Shown: positions 10,721-24,200, counted from the stretch's first letter. The stretch is DNA of 64,000 bases from Pomacea canaliculata (GCF_003073045.1 NC_037599.1:18914555-18978554), one strand, 5' to 3'. Program-made: numbers and translations. Notes: generated from the letters alone by a model not told the origin.

Positions 10721-13700
10721 CCTCCTAGCATTCGGTTCATAGGCCACTGCAGCAGAGCTGTGACTAGTAAATGACGAAAAGTCACATAAAAAGATCAAAC
10801 TTGCATAAGAAAAATCTCCAGAGTGATGGAAGCCTGTAATTTCAGCAACGAACGTTACAAACTCGATAGATTGGACAAAAGAAAATACCTCTAGTTTAAA
10901 GGTAAATGTCATCGCCTAACCTTTTCTTTTTAGGGCGTTTGGCGAATGTGGTACTTATCGCATGGGGAAAAACTTCGCTAAGGGACGCAATTAATAACCC
11001 TTTTTACTTGTGTTAATCCTTGGGTAGTCTCCCTTGTCCCTTCCATCCCTTTTCTTTGTTGTCATGCGTCGTGAACGTGTGTACTTGTGTGCATGCGAGA
11101 TTTGGGCGTCGTTTGCACGTGCTTAAAAAAATGATTTCAGTTATCCCCTCGCTTTGCTTTGCTCGCTTCTTACCCACACTGACAGCCTGAATCAGTCTTG
11201 CGTAACTGCGTTTATCTTTTCCTTCTCCTCCTCATCATTTGCTGTAGTTGCCGCTGCTGCTACTACAACTTCGACCAACCTAGCATTGAAACTTATACTC
11301 GAGTTAACGCTTGCGTATTGACACTACTACAGACGCAAATCAAGCACGATCGTGTTGATGGATACACCCCCACGACCACTCCACCCCTGTCCAGCTACTA
11401 CATCATCCCAGATGTTTTGTACTCCATGGCGGCAAGAGACTGAACTGCTCAGCGTTATAGATCTCACGCCGGTGATTGTTATCGCAGGAAGAGCAAGCCT
11501 TGCATAACCGTGCACTTGTGTTGGTTACAAAGCGCCGCCTCTGTGAATGCATTGAACTCTGTGCGCATGAATAAACACAAATGATCAAAAACAGAGCGCA
11601 CAGGCTACAGACTACTCAGCGCAGATCATAAAAATGTACTCGCATGCATGTTCATTACAAACTCTCGTCCACTCTCGTGCACACGCACGCACAGTTAATC
11701 CGGCATCACGAATGATCATCGATATTGCTTCATACGCCCAAAATAACAGACCTGACACACATAATCTGTCATAGACCAACAAATCAGATCTCACAGCAAA
11801 CGTGTACAGACCAACTCTCATATGTATGCTGCTGTAGTCACTACTGGAGTGGACCAGAAAGACCAGTGAGCTCTCCAGCATTCGCCGTCCAGGAAATGTG
11901 ATTTCAAAGGGAAGGATCATGGCCATGGTTTCCTGGCTTGCTGCAGCTGGACGCTGAGAGGAGCGGACAGACACAAGCACGCACTGAAGTCTTTGCGATA
12001 ACATCAGGGAAGGTTATATCCAGGAGGAATTGTTTATGAAGCAAACGTGCATCCATTATCTCGGGTTTGATTTGCTTCAGCTCAATACCTGCAGTCCTCG
12101 AAAGGCCCAGACAGTCATAGCTGTGGACTATACATAATATAGGGACTCCTAGATGAGCCGGTTATAGCATATATTACTTAACTTGAAGTAACCTCACCTC
12201 TGTAAATCAACACTACTATGGCCCATAAGATAGTTAACTAAGACCTGTATTATATATCGATCTTGAAGGTCGTATCATGTACACAACATCACCAAAACAA
12301 AACAACAAAAAACGAAACAAAAACAGAAACAACAACAAAAAAAAAAAAACAGAAAAAACAACACGCTATAAAGATCTATAGAGTACAAACAGATCATGTG
12401 AAAATACAGACGGTTACAAAATTACAATTTTACTATTTTGTAGACAACGTTTTCTGGTGTACATGAGTATGATTCACTCACTAATAACCTAAATGTTTTA
12501 AGTAGTAGCATAGTGTTAGCATATGCTCAGAGGCTTTTTGTGTTTGTTTTGTTTGCTTGGGGAAGGGTAGGGTTTTTAAAAACTTGTTTGGCTTTGTCAT
12601 TGATTTTTTTTCTTGCTTGAAGTATCTTAATCGGTGTACATGGTGCTGTACAGCACAGTGATTGTTACCTGACGACATGTTGTCAGGGACCAGTGATAGC
12701 GACCTTGTGTGTGTGTAGCTGCGTGCGAGTGCAAAGTGACAGTCAATGTGAAATCAGTCCAGATAAATAAGAACTCCCTAGAGCTCATGGTGTTGCTTTA
12801 TCACAGGGGTGGGTTATGTCATTTGATCATTTAATCCGTCCCGCCCAGGAAGTCTCAGATTTCTAGTAGCTTCTCCATAGCAACATAAATATATATTAAG
12901 TGAATAATAATAACAACATAAATGTTGAGGGACAAGCAAGGGGCATTCATTACGGGGTAGACAGGAGACATATAAATACTTGACGGGACATACACGCATG
13001 CTTCTCGTCCTATGCCTGCGGCCTACATGAACAACTTTGGATATTTAATACATGTGACCTTTATTCCAAGCCGAGAGTAGACTAGTGCCAGTTTGATGGT
13101 GATATTTCATCATGTCGCCTCAAAAACATCTTTGACTTTGCTGTGCACTTTCCTTTACAGTTCAGGCCTACAAGTGTCCAACATTCTGATTTCAAGACTA
13201 TCATGTCTGTGTGTGGACTTCTATCAGGAGGAGGTATACTTATTATTAGTAGTAATGTAGTTTCACTGCACAGCTATGAACATAACATGTGCATTAGGCT
13301 ATGATAGAAGTCATACTGTGTATCTATCGATTTTAATCGACATTTTTTTTTAAAAAAAAACATATCTTATACTCAACATAACTAAAACGAAATTAGTCAA
13401 GTAATTGTAACTACAGCTTTCACTTGTACTAGGTACTGAATATTAGCGAACCGAACTGTTTGAGGGATACACACGGTGACTCAATCTGTGCGTGGCTTGG
13501 GCACTGAGTTGAATGAAAGTTCCGTGCGAGCGGAGATTCCTTTGTGCTCGGCTGATGAATCATTGCTCTGGCCAGCACGGAAGACCCGATTGCCTTCCAG
13601 TTTTAGACGCAATCAATGGGAGTGTACTTCTATTTGTCGAATATATTCCTCAGTGGATTACTAAGTAATGTGATATTTTGTGTTAAGGGGAAAAGTGGAA

Positions 13701-16223
13701 TCTGTGATTTGTTAATAATCTTGTATAGAGTGTCAGTCTACTGAATACTGCATGCCTGACTCCAGAAAGCTCTAGTGCGGCTAGTTTGCCTTTTTGCATA
13801 AAACAGCAGAGTGACTGAGTTCCGTCCATAAACTTGGAGGTTGAACTCTACTTCACAGTAAAACTTTAACTGTATTGAAATTTTCATACCGACGTTTTAA
13901 CGTCCTTTACTGGAAGAGTGAACATTATAATATATTCATCTAACTGGTGGGCTGAAAGTAAGTCTGAATCTATTGTGATGTTCAGAGAACTTTTTTGTTG
14001 AAACCACTACAGAAATTGAGAAAGATTTGCCAGTTTGCAGAAATAATTTGGAGTTCGAAAGATTACCAATGTGTGTTGTTTATCAAAACCTTTCTACAAA
14101 TCAGAAAAGATAAATCGAAATTTGTGCTTTGTTTTAGTAGAAAATATTGGGAAGCCCACTTGCAGATATTTGTCTTTTCTTGTTTGAAAGAACACATGTA
14201 TGCAGTGTAATGCATCTGTGCTACATGTGTCTGTGCCGCATGCACAAATCAACAAAGGCCTTAAAGGTAGTTTAGGGACAGACATCAAGTAGTTACGACA
14301 CCGAACACTCGGCTTAGTAAAACACACAAAGCACAAGAGGGACAAAGCCCAATAATGTAACCTTAGTGATCAACTTTAGCAACACAACACCAACACTCTA
14401 GTACTACAAACACAATGTACTGACAAATCCGGAAGAGACCAGGAGAAGACAAACATAACACTAGTTTGCAGCAAGCCTGTGGTTAAGCAGCTGGCACCAT
14501 GACTGCGTTTACCAAACACAAAAGCATTGAGAACCATATAGTCTGGCATTTAGTTGATCAGTATTACAAAGACAGAATTACAGAGCATTCCTGTAAAAGT
14601 CAGCGGATCCAAAATGAACGGAATCGCTAGACATGCGGCCAGGGTCTTTATCCAAAATGGCTGAACACAAAGGTTTTTTTCTTAGTAAGGGCTTACGTCA
14701 GACTTCACAATCACAAAATGATTCTACCTTCAGCAAAATGAAGCAATCTCGTACCAGACAGTACCGAAAGAAAAATAAAGCGGTTACCGGGAATCTGCAA
14801 AGGCAGACATGATAAGAGACCGACAAAGTCTTCGGAGCAGATGAGAACGAATTCCGCGGAAACTCGGTATCGACAGATAACGATAATTTCGTTGCTAGTC
14901 ACAGTTTTTCTTTCCTTTTTTGGTCATATCTCGGCTGGCAGCTGCCATCTAGTAAGATTTTAACTGGCACGAGTGACAGCGTGTTGTTAGCTGGAAGTTT
15001 TAAATCGTCTAAATGACAACTCTGGCAGAATGCCAAAGTCAGAAATTAATTAACAGCACACTTAAATTATTTACCCAGTTTGCTAAAGTAATGATTTTAA
15101 CAGCAGAAATACTGTTCTGGCATGCAAATCTGACGTGCAAGCGTAGGATTCAAAACACTGAGCTGATTTAAAACATATTTGCGCTTCAAGAAACGGTGTC
15201 AATGTCATGTGTCCGCAATAAGATATTATTCTGCCTCCTAATTGTAATTAACGTTAAGTAAAGTAGCTTTTTATCGTCTGAAAGAGATGACAGCTGAAAT
15301 TTTATTTCCGTGTAGCGTGCTCGGTTTCCCCATATGGGTGTTTGTTCTCACTCTCGTAGCATAAGTAACCTTTGTCTTCACCTCTGAGTAATGGTGGGCG
15401 AGGGAAGGGGGAAATGGAAAAAAGATCGAGTAGATATGTACTCCTCGAAATAACAGCTTGACTGTTCGCAACACAGTTTTACCCTCACCACAGAACCTTC
15501 AACCTTTACATGGAATAACACGATCGAGGTCAGGCTTACTGAACCGACCAATCTGTGACTTTCGCCGCCCATGAGGAACCCGACGAACCTTCTTTTGTTT
15601 CAGAGTGCACGCGGAGTATTGTGTTTGGGTATACTAAATTGGGTCAGTGGGATAAAAACTCCAGTCTTTTGGTGTCGTCTGCTTGTTTCGTGCTCCACAA
15701 ATCTCAACAGCGTTACACGGCCGAACAAATATTTTTTAAATAAATTTTCTTATGATAATAAAGTTCGCTTGAATAGCGCCTTATCCCTGTCCTACGGGCA
15801 AGCTTCATCATTAAGGCGATTCATCACACACACAATTTGCAGCACAGTCTAGCTAACATATTTCTTCAGTCACAGCACTGACTGGTATTAATTAAAAACA
15901 ATGTTGCAAGAGTTCCAGAGACATAAATGTAATACATGTACAAAGAAAGTCAGCGCATCAAGGAGCTCCGTAGGGCTCAGTGTCAGTGGGAATACTATAG
16001 TGGTGGTGGTGGCACCAACACCATAAATTTATTTATTGTTGACATACACATTATTTATTTGGCTAAATTTGATTTGACGAACAATTTGTACTAATTGTAA
16101 AAATGCATTCATTTTTTGCAAACCGAAGAAAAGTGTCGAGGAAAAAAAATAGCTATGCCTTTACGTTTGCGTGTTTGTAGGTAAGTGGCAAAAGTATCAA
16201 AATTTATAAATAGACATATCAAT

Positions 16224-16244
16224 TCCTCCTCCTCCTCCTCCTCC

Positions 16245-16284
<40 letters not shown>
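16224..16284 (+). repeat. (TCC)n(TCA)n trinucleotide microsatellite
   Basis: About seven CCT/TCC units run directly into about thirteen CAT/TCA units. Confidence 0.92.
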
Positions 16285-17039
16285 TTATGTCTTTAATTTA
16301 ATCTCAGTAAACTCTCGGAAAGAATAATGATCTCATCTCTCTATCTCATTATCTTAAAACACACACATGCATGGATGCCACTGTGGTTCTGTTTTTGGAA
16401 AAAAGACAGTATACACGAAATATGTTCCGAAAATCAATCACGTTGCTCTCGATTTCCGAAACAGACCACCACAGTGTCACCTGTTTTCAACCATTTAGTG
16501 CCATCACTCTGAACTCAAATCATGTTATGCTGGACTTTGGTCTTAACGACCGAAGGGAAAAGCTCATAAACAAGCATTATCTTCTCTGCAGTCAGTCTGG
16601 TCTCAGTGGTTTTTATTTTTTAAAAAAAGGTTAATGGGACTTGGCAGCAGAATCTAAGCGGGGGGAAGGTACCTAAGCAAGATTCACGTCGGTTTAAATA
16701 GTGTATCAGAAGATCGCGTGTCCTGAAAAAGCTTACGGACAGTCAAGTTTTGAGATTTAGATTTGTCTGCGTCTGAAAATTGAATGAAGCATGCAGCAGT
16801 GAATCTCATTAATACAACAGACAATACTATGGGGGGAAAAACTGAGGAAGGGTCCCTGGCACACGTCAGGTAAGAAAAGGCCAAAAAAGAAAAGGAAGGG
16901 AGAAAAAAAAAATCGGTTCTCTCATTACGTGTGTGTGTCGTGCAGTGTGCATATCGTTTGCAATTTCAAGACACTATGATCAGTCAATGTCTTTACAACA
17001 GACTCACGTGTGTAGAAACAGGCGCATTTCAATCAATAT

Positions 17040-17435
17040 AAGTATGCTGTCACCGTGAGTGACAACGTAGCATGTGTAGATTATGCGTCATTTTACAGAG
17101 CAGCCGGCTTCGGCTACAGCGGAGCAGACGATTTCCGCACCAGATTTTACCGAGCATGCGCAGTGTCGAACGACGCATCATACGATGTCATGACAGTCAA
17201 AGCACAACAAATGTTCGTACGAGCACAGCTGAGCGTCGTCAGGTGATTTTGGGCACCCGACTTTACTTGCATTCGATATCCGTGTGTCTTTTCATTGAAA
17301 CAAATATTAGTGTACACGTTACACTTGTGCATCGGGCAGCGCAGCATTATCGGTGCACGCGGACCAGCGGGAGATCGAAGCAGACGACACAGTTTTTAGA
17401 GGACTAAGCCTGAGCAGAAGACCGGCTTAAACAAA
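17040..17435 (+). promoter_or_regulatory. Candidate promoter and non-coding first exon
   Basis: This segment is richer in CG dinucleotides than its surroundings. It contains an NRF1-like site (GCATGCGCAG at 17154-17163) and ends at a strong splice donor, AAA|GTAAGT, with the intron starting at 17436. No frame across it resembles a known protein, so if it is an exon it is probably 5' untranslated. The next plus-strand coding exon is that of DHCR7-like copy 1 at 36133, which has a splice-acceptor-like TGCAG upstream of its ATG. A link between the two is only a guess. Confidence 0.3.
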
Positions 17436-18509
17436 GTAAGTACGCGTTTCGCAGTTTCAGTTTCATATTTTAGCAGTTGGTGGCTTACATGAACTGAATT
17501 AATAATAAGATATCTCACAAACTGGCAGTACAAATACTTTTGATTCTATCGATATTTCTTGAGACGTCGAGAGAAACCGGAAAGCCCTTTAGAAAAAGTC
17601 TCATCGCGGGCTTTACGAATCATGGCTGACAACTCGATGAATAAATACGACGAAGTAGCAAAAGAAAAGAAAATTGTTCTGTTAGCACAGGATCGTTGAG
17701 TCGACAGGTAGCTTCTGGATAACCAAAATACATGGAAGAAAAGTAGATATTAACACATTTTTTTTTACCAGTTCTTTGGATCTTGTAATCCAGCAAATGC
17801 GATGACGATATAAGCTAAAAATAGTTCCAAAGGTCGGTAAAGTTGGTTCAGATTACATTTGAAAAAAATATATATTAGCAATACTGGAGAAATGAAAACA
17901 ACAGCTGCTGTCATTTGGGATCACAAAAAATATGTTATTAAGTTAATGGAGGAGAGAGAATAACATAGAAGCAAGCTGTCGCGAGGTAATGTCGACGAAG
18001 AGAGCATTCTGCCTTGAATTTATATTTCCTACATCTAGCTTAAACATTTATCTATGGCTCATGGACATATGGAAAAGAGAAGACAGCTTATGCTATGTAG
18101 CCCCGGTGTTATACTATTTCCAAGGTTAAACTGTAAAATGAGATTTATGCAGTCAGACGTCTTTCGCAGTCATTCAGCTTGATTAGCCAGTCTCTTTGCA
18201 CCTTATAACTCCGGTGAAAAGTATTTTCACCTAAAAAAATTGTCATTAAGGGTGGGTTGAGGCGATGAAGTGCGAGGAAACCGTAGTACTTAAATAAATC
18301 TCCCGACGGCCAGCGGAAAAAAAAGAAAATGTACCGCGACACGGTCTCAGCACTTGATCTTAACGACTACATTCAGCGAGAGGGCTTACTAAGGCTTACT
18401 CAGCGAGGCCTAACCCAGCGAGAGGGCTTACTCAGGATCGCTATTCTACCTTTGGGCTTTTTAGCAGCTTTGTTAGCGGGTTTAAGAGAAGGAAATAGAA
18501 GTCATTAGT

Positions 18510-18800
18510 CAGTCATGCCTTGACTGGTACCTGTCGTTGGGGGAGCTTACGGATTCTGGGCGATAGCAGGTCCTGCGCAAGACGACCAGTCCAGTCTTTG
18601 ACGTTCGTATTCCAGTTCTTCCTCTGGCCACCGCGGCGTTGACCATCCTCCAAGGTACTTTGAAGGACAGTGTTCGACATGGTGATGTATTGGCTCATAT
18701 GGCCTATCCAGGCCAGCTTAAGTAGTTTGACTGTTGCAAGTAGAGTTTCTTTCGAGTGTCTTACAAGTGTGTATTTGTCCTTCATACAAAGTCACTGGTT
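18510..18800 (-). mobile_element. Non-LTR retrotransposon remnant, C-terminal coding end
   Basis: The minus-strand peptide contains VRHSKETLLATVK, LKLAWIGHMSQY and DGQRRGGQRKNWNTNVKDWT. This is the pattern found after the reverse transcriptase in many animal LINEs: a Leu-Ala-Trp-(Phe/Ile)-Gly-His block followed by an Arg/Gly-rich stretch and Asn-(Val/Ile)-Lys-(Glu/Asp)-Trp. Only about 90 codons are open and no reverse-transcriptase core is nearby, so this is a 5'-truncated dead copy. Confidence 0.7.
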
Positions 18801-19589
18801 TTATGTTCTCTTTATGAGATCAGGAGCTGCCTCCTTAGGCACCTCCTCACGAATGCCTGGATTATCCCCTTCCTATGGGCAACCAGAGTTCACGTTTTAC
18901 ATTCATGAAGCAGGATAGGTACATAAGGGACTTGTTGTTGAACGACTCTAAACTGTACTCAGTCACCCCGATATACTTCACTGTTGACCGGATGATCCTG
19001 GCAGCCCACTATCATGAGCAACACAGATAAACGATTCAGCAAACGATGTGTCGGCTAGTTTTGTTTTGCTTTAAAAGGATGTGATGTAATGTTAGTTTTC
19101 ATCCGTATCATCGTCGTCGTCGTATTGAAAACTCGGATTTCTACGCCATGGGACTTACGGTGCTCATACATGTTAACTAGACTTGAAATCTGATAAATAC
19201 ATGTAAACAAAGCTAACACAACAAAGGTCTGAATTGAAACTGTTTGTTTTTGCCTCGCAACAGACAAGACACTTCGTACCTCTTTAGTATATTTGTGTCG
19301 TTATCACAATGTGACATTTACTAAGGAGATTAAGAACTTGGCCATTTTAAATACATGTACTTTCGTGCGGATTCTATTTTTAATTTTCGACAAGATGACG
19401 TCAGTGACATCATCATCGCCACGTAAATGATGAATCAAAGTTCCCGTCTGATGAAACATCATTAAAAGAACATGGAAGTCGATAAAGGACAGCACTTTTA
19501 TAGTCTAAACTTTAGTTAATATAATGGTTAATACAATAGTGTAACGAAGCGAAAGACGGTACGGCATTAATAATAATAATAAAAAAATT

Positions 19590-20075
19590 ATATTGGTATA
19601 GCGCTCTGCTACAACATTAGGGTCATGAATAAGTGTGTTTTAAGGTCACGTTTGAAAGACTCTATGGTTTGCTGATGGCATATCAAGTAAGGGAGGTAGT
19701 TCCAACAAGTTGATGCTGAATGAGCAAACAGGCGTGTTCGCCAAAGGTTTTCGTCTGATTCTAGGAACAGAAAAGAGGCGAGTATCTGCACAGAGATGTC
19801 TGTTTAAAATGTAGTGAGCGGGGTGAAAGAATTTAGGAGCAGAACCTGCAAAAAAAAAAAAAAAAAAAAAAAAAAACCGGCAGCAAATTGTAGGTTTATA
19901 TTCTGTACGAGCACAGGAAGCCAGTGGGGAATACGGAGAAGAGGTTTTGCATGATCTTGTTTGCGTTCTTAGAGTATGAGTCTTGTGCAGAGTTTTGGAG
20001 CTGTTGGGGTTTGGTGAGAAGATACAGAAGACAACCGGACAAGAGAGAGTGACAATAGTCAAATCTTGATAAAAC
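19590..20075 (-). mobile_element. L2/CR1-like LINE remnant, broken by frameshifts and a 27-base A run
   Basis: Reading the minus strand gives LLRIPHWLPVLVQ (like the LHWLPV block of L2-type elements), then ADTRLFSVPRIRRK, then ENLWRTRLFAHSASTCWNYL and TIESFKRDLKTHLF. The last is the typical C-terminus of this class (W-N-x-L-P followed by S-F-K-x-x-L-K-T-x-L-F). The pieces lie in different frames. A pure A run of 27 bases (19850-19876, T on the element's strand) interrupts the order. The element is long dead. Confidence 0.7.
19850..19876 (+). repeat. Homopolymer, 27 A
   Basis: An uninterrupted run of 27 A inside the LINE remnant. It could be an expansion within the LINE or the tail of a later insertion. 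Confidence 0.95.
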
Positions 20076-21600
20076 AAAGGCTCAAACGAGAGTATGGTCA
20101 GTCTGGATAGAAGGATACCGACAGATCGTGCTGATACTGCCTAGCATTAAAATGTTCTTTTATGTCCGCGAACATGATCTTTCGATTTTTCTTACCTTCA
20201 GCGAGTGTTTCAAAATCTTTAAAATAAATAGAAGTAAGGCAATCCGTTTACCAAATTCGTACGAAGTTGGTAATGGGTTATCCTAGCGCACATCGCGAGT
20301 GATCTACTAATGGTGTGTGGCTTGGGTCGCTAATGTTTCAACGTACAGTACTTTCCTTGTCCCCGCGCTAATAAATATACTTGCCCAGACACGGCCTGAC
20401 GTGACAGAAATGTGTGTTGCGAGGTCAAAGGATGGTCACTCCCGAAGACAAAAAGGCAAGAACATGAATAAGAGCATGTGTTTGTCGCAATGACGGCTTC
20501 TGATGATTCGCCATGGATCAGTCACAGCAGCAAGGATTGTTAGTACAGAGAGTGGTGGTGGTGGTGAGTTATTGCCTCAGTCAACATCCCGTTCCTGCGA
20601 CATTAGCTGCCACACAAACTAGCAAGGGACTTCAGAGCTCGAGCAAAATTTGCTATTCATCTGTGCTTTTCTCAGCTTGAACCATTCTGGGTCACTTTTT
20701 GTCCTCCGTCTGATAGCAGAATTTCAAGACCACTTATCTCATTTATTCATTTTGCTGCCGTTTCACTTGCTTCCAGCTGCACCGCAGTGTCAGGCACAAG
20801 GTACGCACATATGTCTAAGCACCGACTGTGTCGAAGGAAAAATCGGGCTTATATGTTGTCATTTGTTTTGTCAATCCACGCTCTGCTGACATCAGCACGT
20901 TTATATACATCCGCTTTCCCCACCACAAGAGGTCATGTCATCCAGGACCGTGTAGTCTCTTCCAGGTCAGCAACGGAATTCTTTCGATTCGCGAAACACA
21001 TGTCAGCAAGAAATGATGGGTTTCTTCTTTTGAAAAAGTGTGGTAAATAGGTATGGTATGAAGCGAGGGTACTATATTCCTAATTTTCGCTTTCTTTTTA
21101 AGTAACCAGATGCTAAGTGTCGTGATTTTTTTTAAAATCAGTGTTACATATATTAAAACCTTCTTTGATAAAATTGTAGACAACGAGTTTAGTAGAAAAC
21201 TATGTACTAGAAACTTTAACTGGTCAGGAGAAACGGTTTTACGCTGCACGTTGTACATTTTCTTATACTGCGGAGAAAGTAGTAGATATGCTTATTAGTA
21301 CTTCTGAGATAAAGTCCGCAAAATCAAAACAACAGTTGCTTCCAGCGATGTAGCCAGAGTCCGGTGATAGGGCACTCCACGCTGGACATAAGCTCTGCAA
21401 CGGATACTCTGCCGAATTTTTTACGTCCTGAATGTCCTTTAGGCGCCACCTCGACCCTCATTCAACCCCTTCCCCCCAACACTCACACATCTGAACATTA
21501 AAACCAACCTTGCCGGCTGAGCTAGCATGCGGCGAGAAGGAGAAACCTTCCGGAGCAGACAACCTAGCGCGAAGCGACCCCTTTCTTCGTCCTCTGTCTG

Positions 21601-21614
21601 GTAGCCATGGCAAC
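21601..21614. promoter_or_regulatory. RFX-type X-box motif
   Basis: GTAGCCATGGCAAC fits the X-box consensus bound by RFX transcription factors: two inverted half-sites, GTNRCC and RGYAAC, with a 2-base spacer. It sits in a locally CG-rich patch. No gene start is assigned beside it. Confidence 0.4.
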
Positions 21615-22203
21615 GGTTCTATAACTTTGCGGTCTTCGATTAAGCTGAACTATGCGGTTAGCTCTTTATCGTCTGAACTGCGAGCCGGTTTCATCGATCA
21701 GACGGTAAACGTGACGTTTACAGCAACTCTGTGTAGACTTCACTTTCCTTCATTACAAACCGTAGTGCCGCGCAGTTGCAGCTCTGTCTGCAGTGCATCT
21801 GGTTTTATCGAAAAAAAGCAAATAGCCTTGTGCCTGCACTTGCGTCCACATTCTTTGAACTGCCTTGCGGAAAAATAATTCCTGAATTACCATAGTTGTT
21901 TATTTTTTTTTTAATTCAGGTTTATGATTGTAAAATATTTTTTATAAATATGCATTATGAGAGGCGGACGATCGCGCAGGGACAGACAACCCAATTTGGT
22001 TTATTATTTTTTGGTATCTGAGTGAATTAATGCTGTTTTTCCAATTTTTGAATAATTCTTCTTTTATTGAAAATATACATTTTAAACTGATCGGTGGTTT
22101 ATCCAACAAAGACTGCGTGAACATTCTTGATGTTATTCAGGCATCCAATGTCAGTGTCACTTTTGTCCTTGCTCTCACTAAAGGCCAACCTGAACGGTTT
22201 AGT

Positions 22204-22606
22204 AGATATAGGCGATATCAAACTAACCTGTAAATTTCAGCCTCCAAAACCCATCCGTTAATTATCCGCTACGAATGGTACACCATTCACAACATTGCCT
22301 GCAGTCAGCACCAGTCAGAGAGAGAAAATGAGTTCGGACAGTTCGGACGCTGACAGTCTGCATTTCTCGTGGTTCTGAAAAATGCTACTTTATCACGAGA
22401 AATGCAGACTTTCAAGGTCCGAATAACCCGAGCTGTCGCTCTGACTGGTGTTGACGGCTGGCAATGTTGTGAAGGGTGTACCAACGTGACGTAGTACACT
22501 TATCGGCGATCGCAGGTACGAATCGCATGCTTTGCTAGTGGATAATTAATTACGGATAGGTTTTGGAAGCTGAAATTTACAGGTTATGTTTATATCGCCT
22601 ATATCT
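22204..22606. mobile_element. Foldback (long inverted repeat) element, about 403 bp
   Basis: The two ends are inverted copies. On the left AGATATAGGCGATATC, then CCTGTAAATTTCAGC, then GTTAATTATCCGC; on the right the reverse complements of these appear in reverse order with few changes. The symmetry continues inwards through GGTACACC / GGTGTACC, CACAACATTGCC / GGCAATGTTGTG and CCAGTCAGAG / CTCTGACTGG. At the centre a perfect pair, GTCTGCATTTCTCGTG / CACGAGAAATGCAGAC, flanks a loop of about 23 bases. The right arm carries about 50 extra bases between 22482 and 22540. No protein is encoded. The structure is that of a foldback MITE. Confidence 0.85.
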
Positions 22607-23989
22607 GCCGATAAAAACAAACAAACAAAGCCGCAAACTGTTCAGGTGTGTCTTGGAACGTCAAAAGTACTTCAAAGTCTCACAGTTGCAGTCATACTTC
22701 GTCCATAGTACTGGCAACAAGCTTAGTATGTTAATTACTGTTCCACTGTCCCGAACGGTCACCCCAATGTGACTTTCACAAACATTTAGCCAAAATTGGT
22801 CAGTCGTATTACGACAATTGCAAAGTTAAGAAAAGCTCATCTCAGCGGCTTCTCTGTCAGGAAGATCGTGTTCTGGACTCAGATTCTGCTTAAAAAACTG
22901 TCCCCCATGTTCTCTTCTTTTTTTCCGGAAATCTTCTGGACGATTCAAGGAGTGTGGGAGGTGGGGCTTTGTTTGCTGATATTGTGTCACGTTCCCTGTA
23001 TGCTGAGCGCCGTAATCGTGCCAACCGACGAGCTTTGTAGCTTTTATTGCTTTTTTTGGGGGTGGGTGGGGAAGGAGCTACATATAAGGTGGTCCCTATA
23101 ACTCATCAAACTCACACTGTGGAAAATATATTCAAGGACGAGTGGAATACACATTTTTTATAATGCTTGTGATAGTTCTATTTTTTCAAATTGTCCGTTC
23201 TTGAGACATACAAACATTACTAAGCACTGAAAGAGATCAACAACGTAGACGTCATATGTATAAACAACAAAAACATGCTCCCGGCTTCTCCCTTGATGTC
23301 TTCATAATGTAATCGTATCCACGCACTATCCTGACTTCAGTGTTGTTGACGTCTAATAAAAGTATGCACAAGGATGAAGTCCTGATGAAAAACAGGGTAG
23401 GGTGTGGCTGCGCTTAGATTATACTGAACCGATTTACGGACTCAATCGTTTGGCGGCCTGTGCAAAACAAGTTTTGATACCAGTGTGTAATCAAGCATAT
23501 CGTAAGCTGTAAGTTATTGAATGCAATATTGACGCGACAACAGCTTTATAATAACAGTTTATGTGGCGGTAATGTAAACAGGAGCAACTTCCACGTACTC
23601 TTAACACCCCCACCCCTATTAGCAGCGCGGTAAACAGCAGATGAATGTGTTTTGATCTGTAGGGTAAACCACCACTTTAGAATTATAGTTTTGAGCGATG
23701 TATTGCTGTATTGCTATGACGTCAAATAATATTTGATATTGGGGCTGTTATGTGATCCTCCTGTGCAGTGCACTTCTCTGGTCTTTTTGACGCTATGTAA
23801 GTGCACTCTTACTACTGTAAAGCGCTGTGAGTCCTGCTATTTCTATAGAAAGGTGGTATATAAATGTACAGGGTTAGGAACGAATCTGAGATCGAAGCTG
23901 ATTTTGATCCTCCAGGACCGCTCACTTAAGGTAAGACAATACAATACTGATAGTGATCACCCCTGACATTTATAGGTCGTTGGCGAGTG
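22607..23989. other. Intergenic, nothing recognised
   Basis: A 101-codon open frame at 22796-23101 shows no motif I know. No splice-bounded coding segment or repeat family was seen. Confidence 0.4.
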
Positions 23990-24200
23990 AGGTGTTGGAA
24001 ACCCCCCTTTTCTCGGGGCCAGCTTTATGTGATGGCAGTGTCCATCTCCTCTCCCTCGCGACATTGTCTTCATTAGCTCTCTGTGGAGTCAGGTACCAAT
24101 TCCCGACAGTTTGGTCAATTTGGAGAAGTTTGCTGCGCTACACGAGCATCGAACCATCGCGCCTTTCAGGACACCAGCGCTCTAACCACTTGGCTATCCG
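23990..24200 (-). mobile_element. tRNA-derived SINE with polymerase III promoter boxes
   Basis: On the minus strand the element starts with a tRNA-like head: an A-box-like TAGCCAAGTGGTTAG (complement of about 24182-24196) and a B-box-like GGTTCGATGC (complement of 24146-24155), spaced as in tRNA genes. The stem pairing of a true tRNA is not evident. A body of about 150 bases follows, ending in CCCGAGAAAAGG near 23996; it is shared with 5895-6031. The class is clear; the family name is not known to me. Confidence 0.7.

Larger units (their letters stand above)
5150..17039. other. Long gene-poor stretch with repeats
   Basis: I see no convincing coding exon in these 12 kb. What can be recognised: a long GA microsatellite (5693-5801), the body of a SINE (5895-6031), a 22-bp tandem array (8404-8509), members of two dispersed repeat families (9413-9484 and 10603-10720), an A-rich tract near 12290-12355 and a TCC/TCA trinucleotide array (16224-16284). 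A phrase resembling CTAATGCTCTG recurs near 7940 and 9780, so another degenerate repeat family is likely. The rest is AT-rich single-copy-looking DNA. Confidence 0.5.
17436..22203. other. Gene-poor stretch with LINE remnants
   Basis: Apart from the LINE remnants at 18510-18800 and 19590-20075 there is no convincing gene. A 17-base phrase (CAGCGAGAGGGCTTACT) recurs at about 18375 and 18417 within a short degenerate tandem segment. An RFX-type X-box lies at 21601-21614 in a locally CG-rich patch (about 21500-21620). The remainder is AT-rich. Confidence 0.45.

Noticed and set aside
24146..24196. Genuine tRNA gene on the minus strand
   Set aside because: A and B boxes are present, but the stems do not pair convincingly and the SINE body follows directly.
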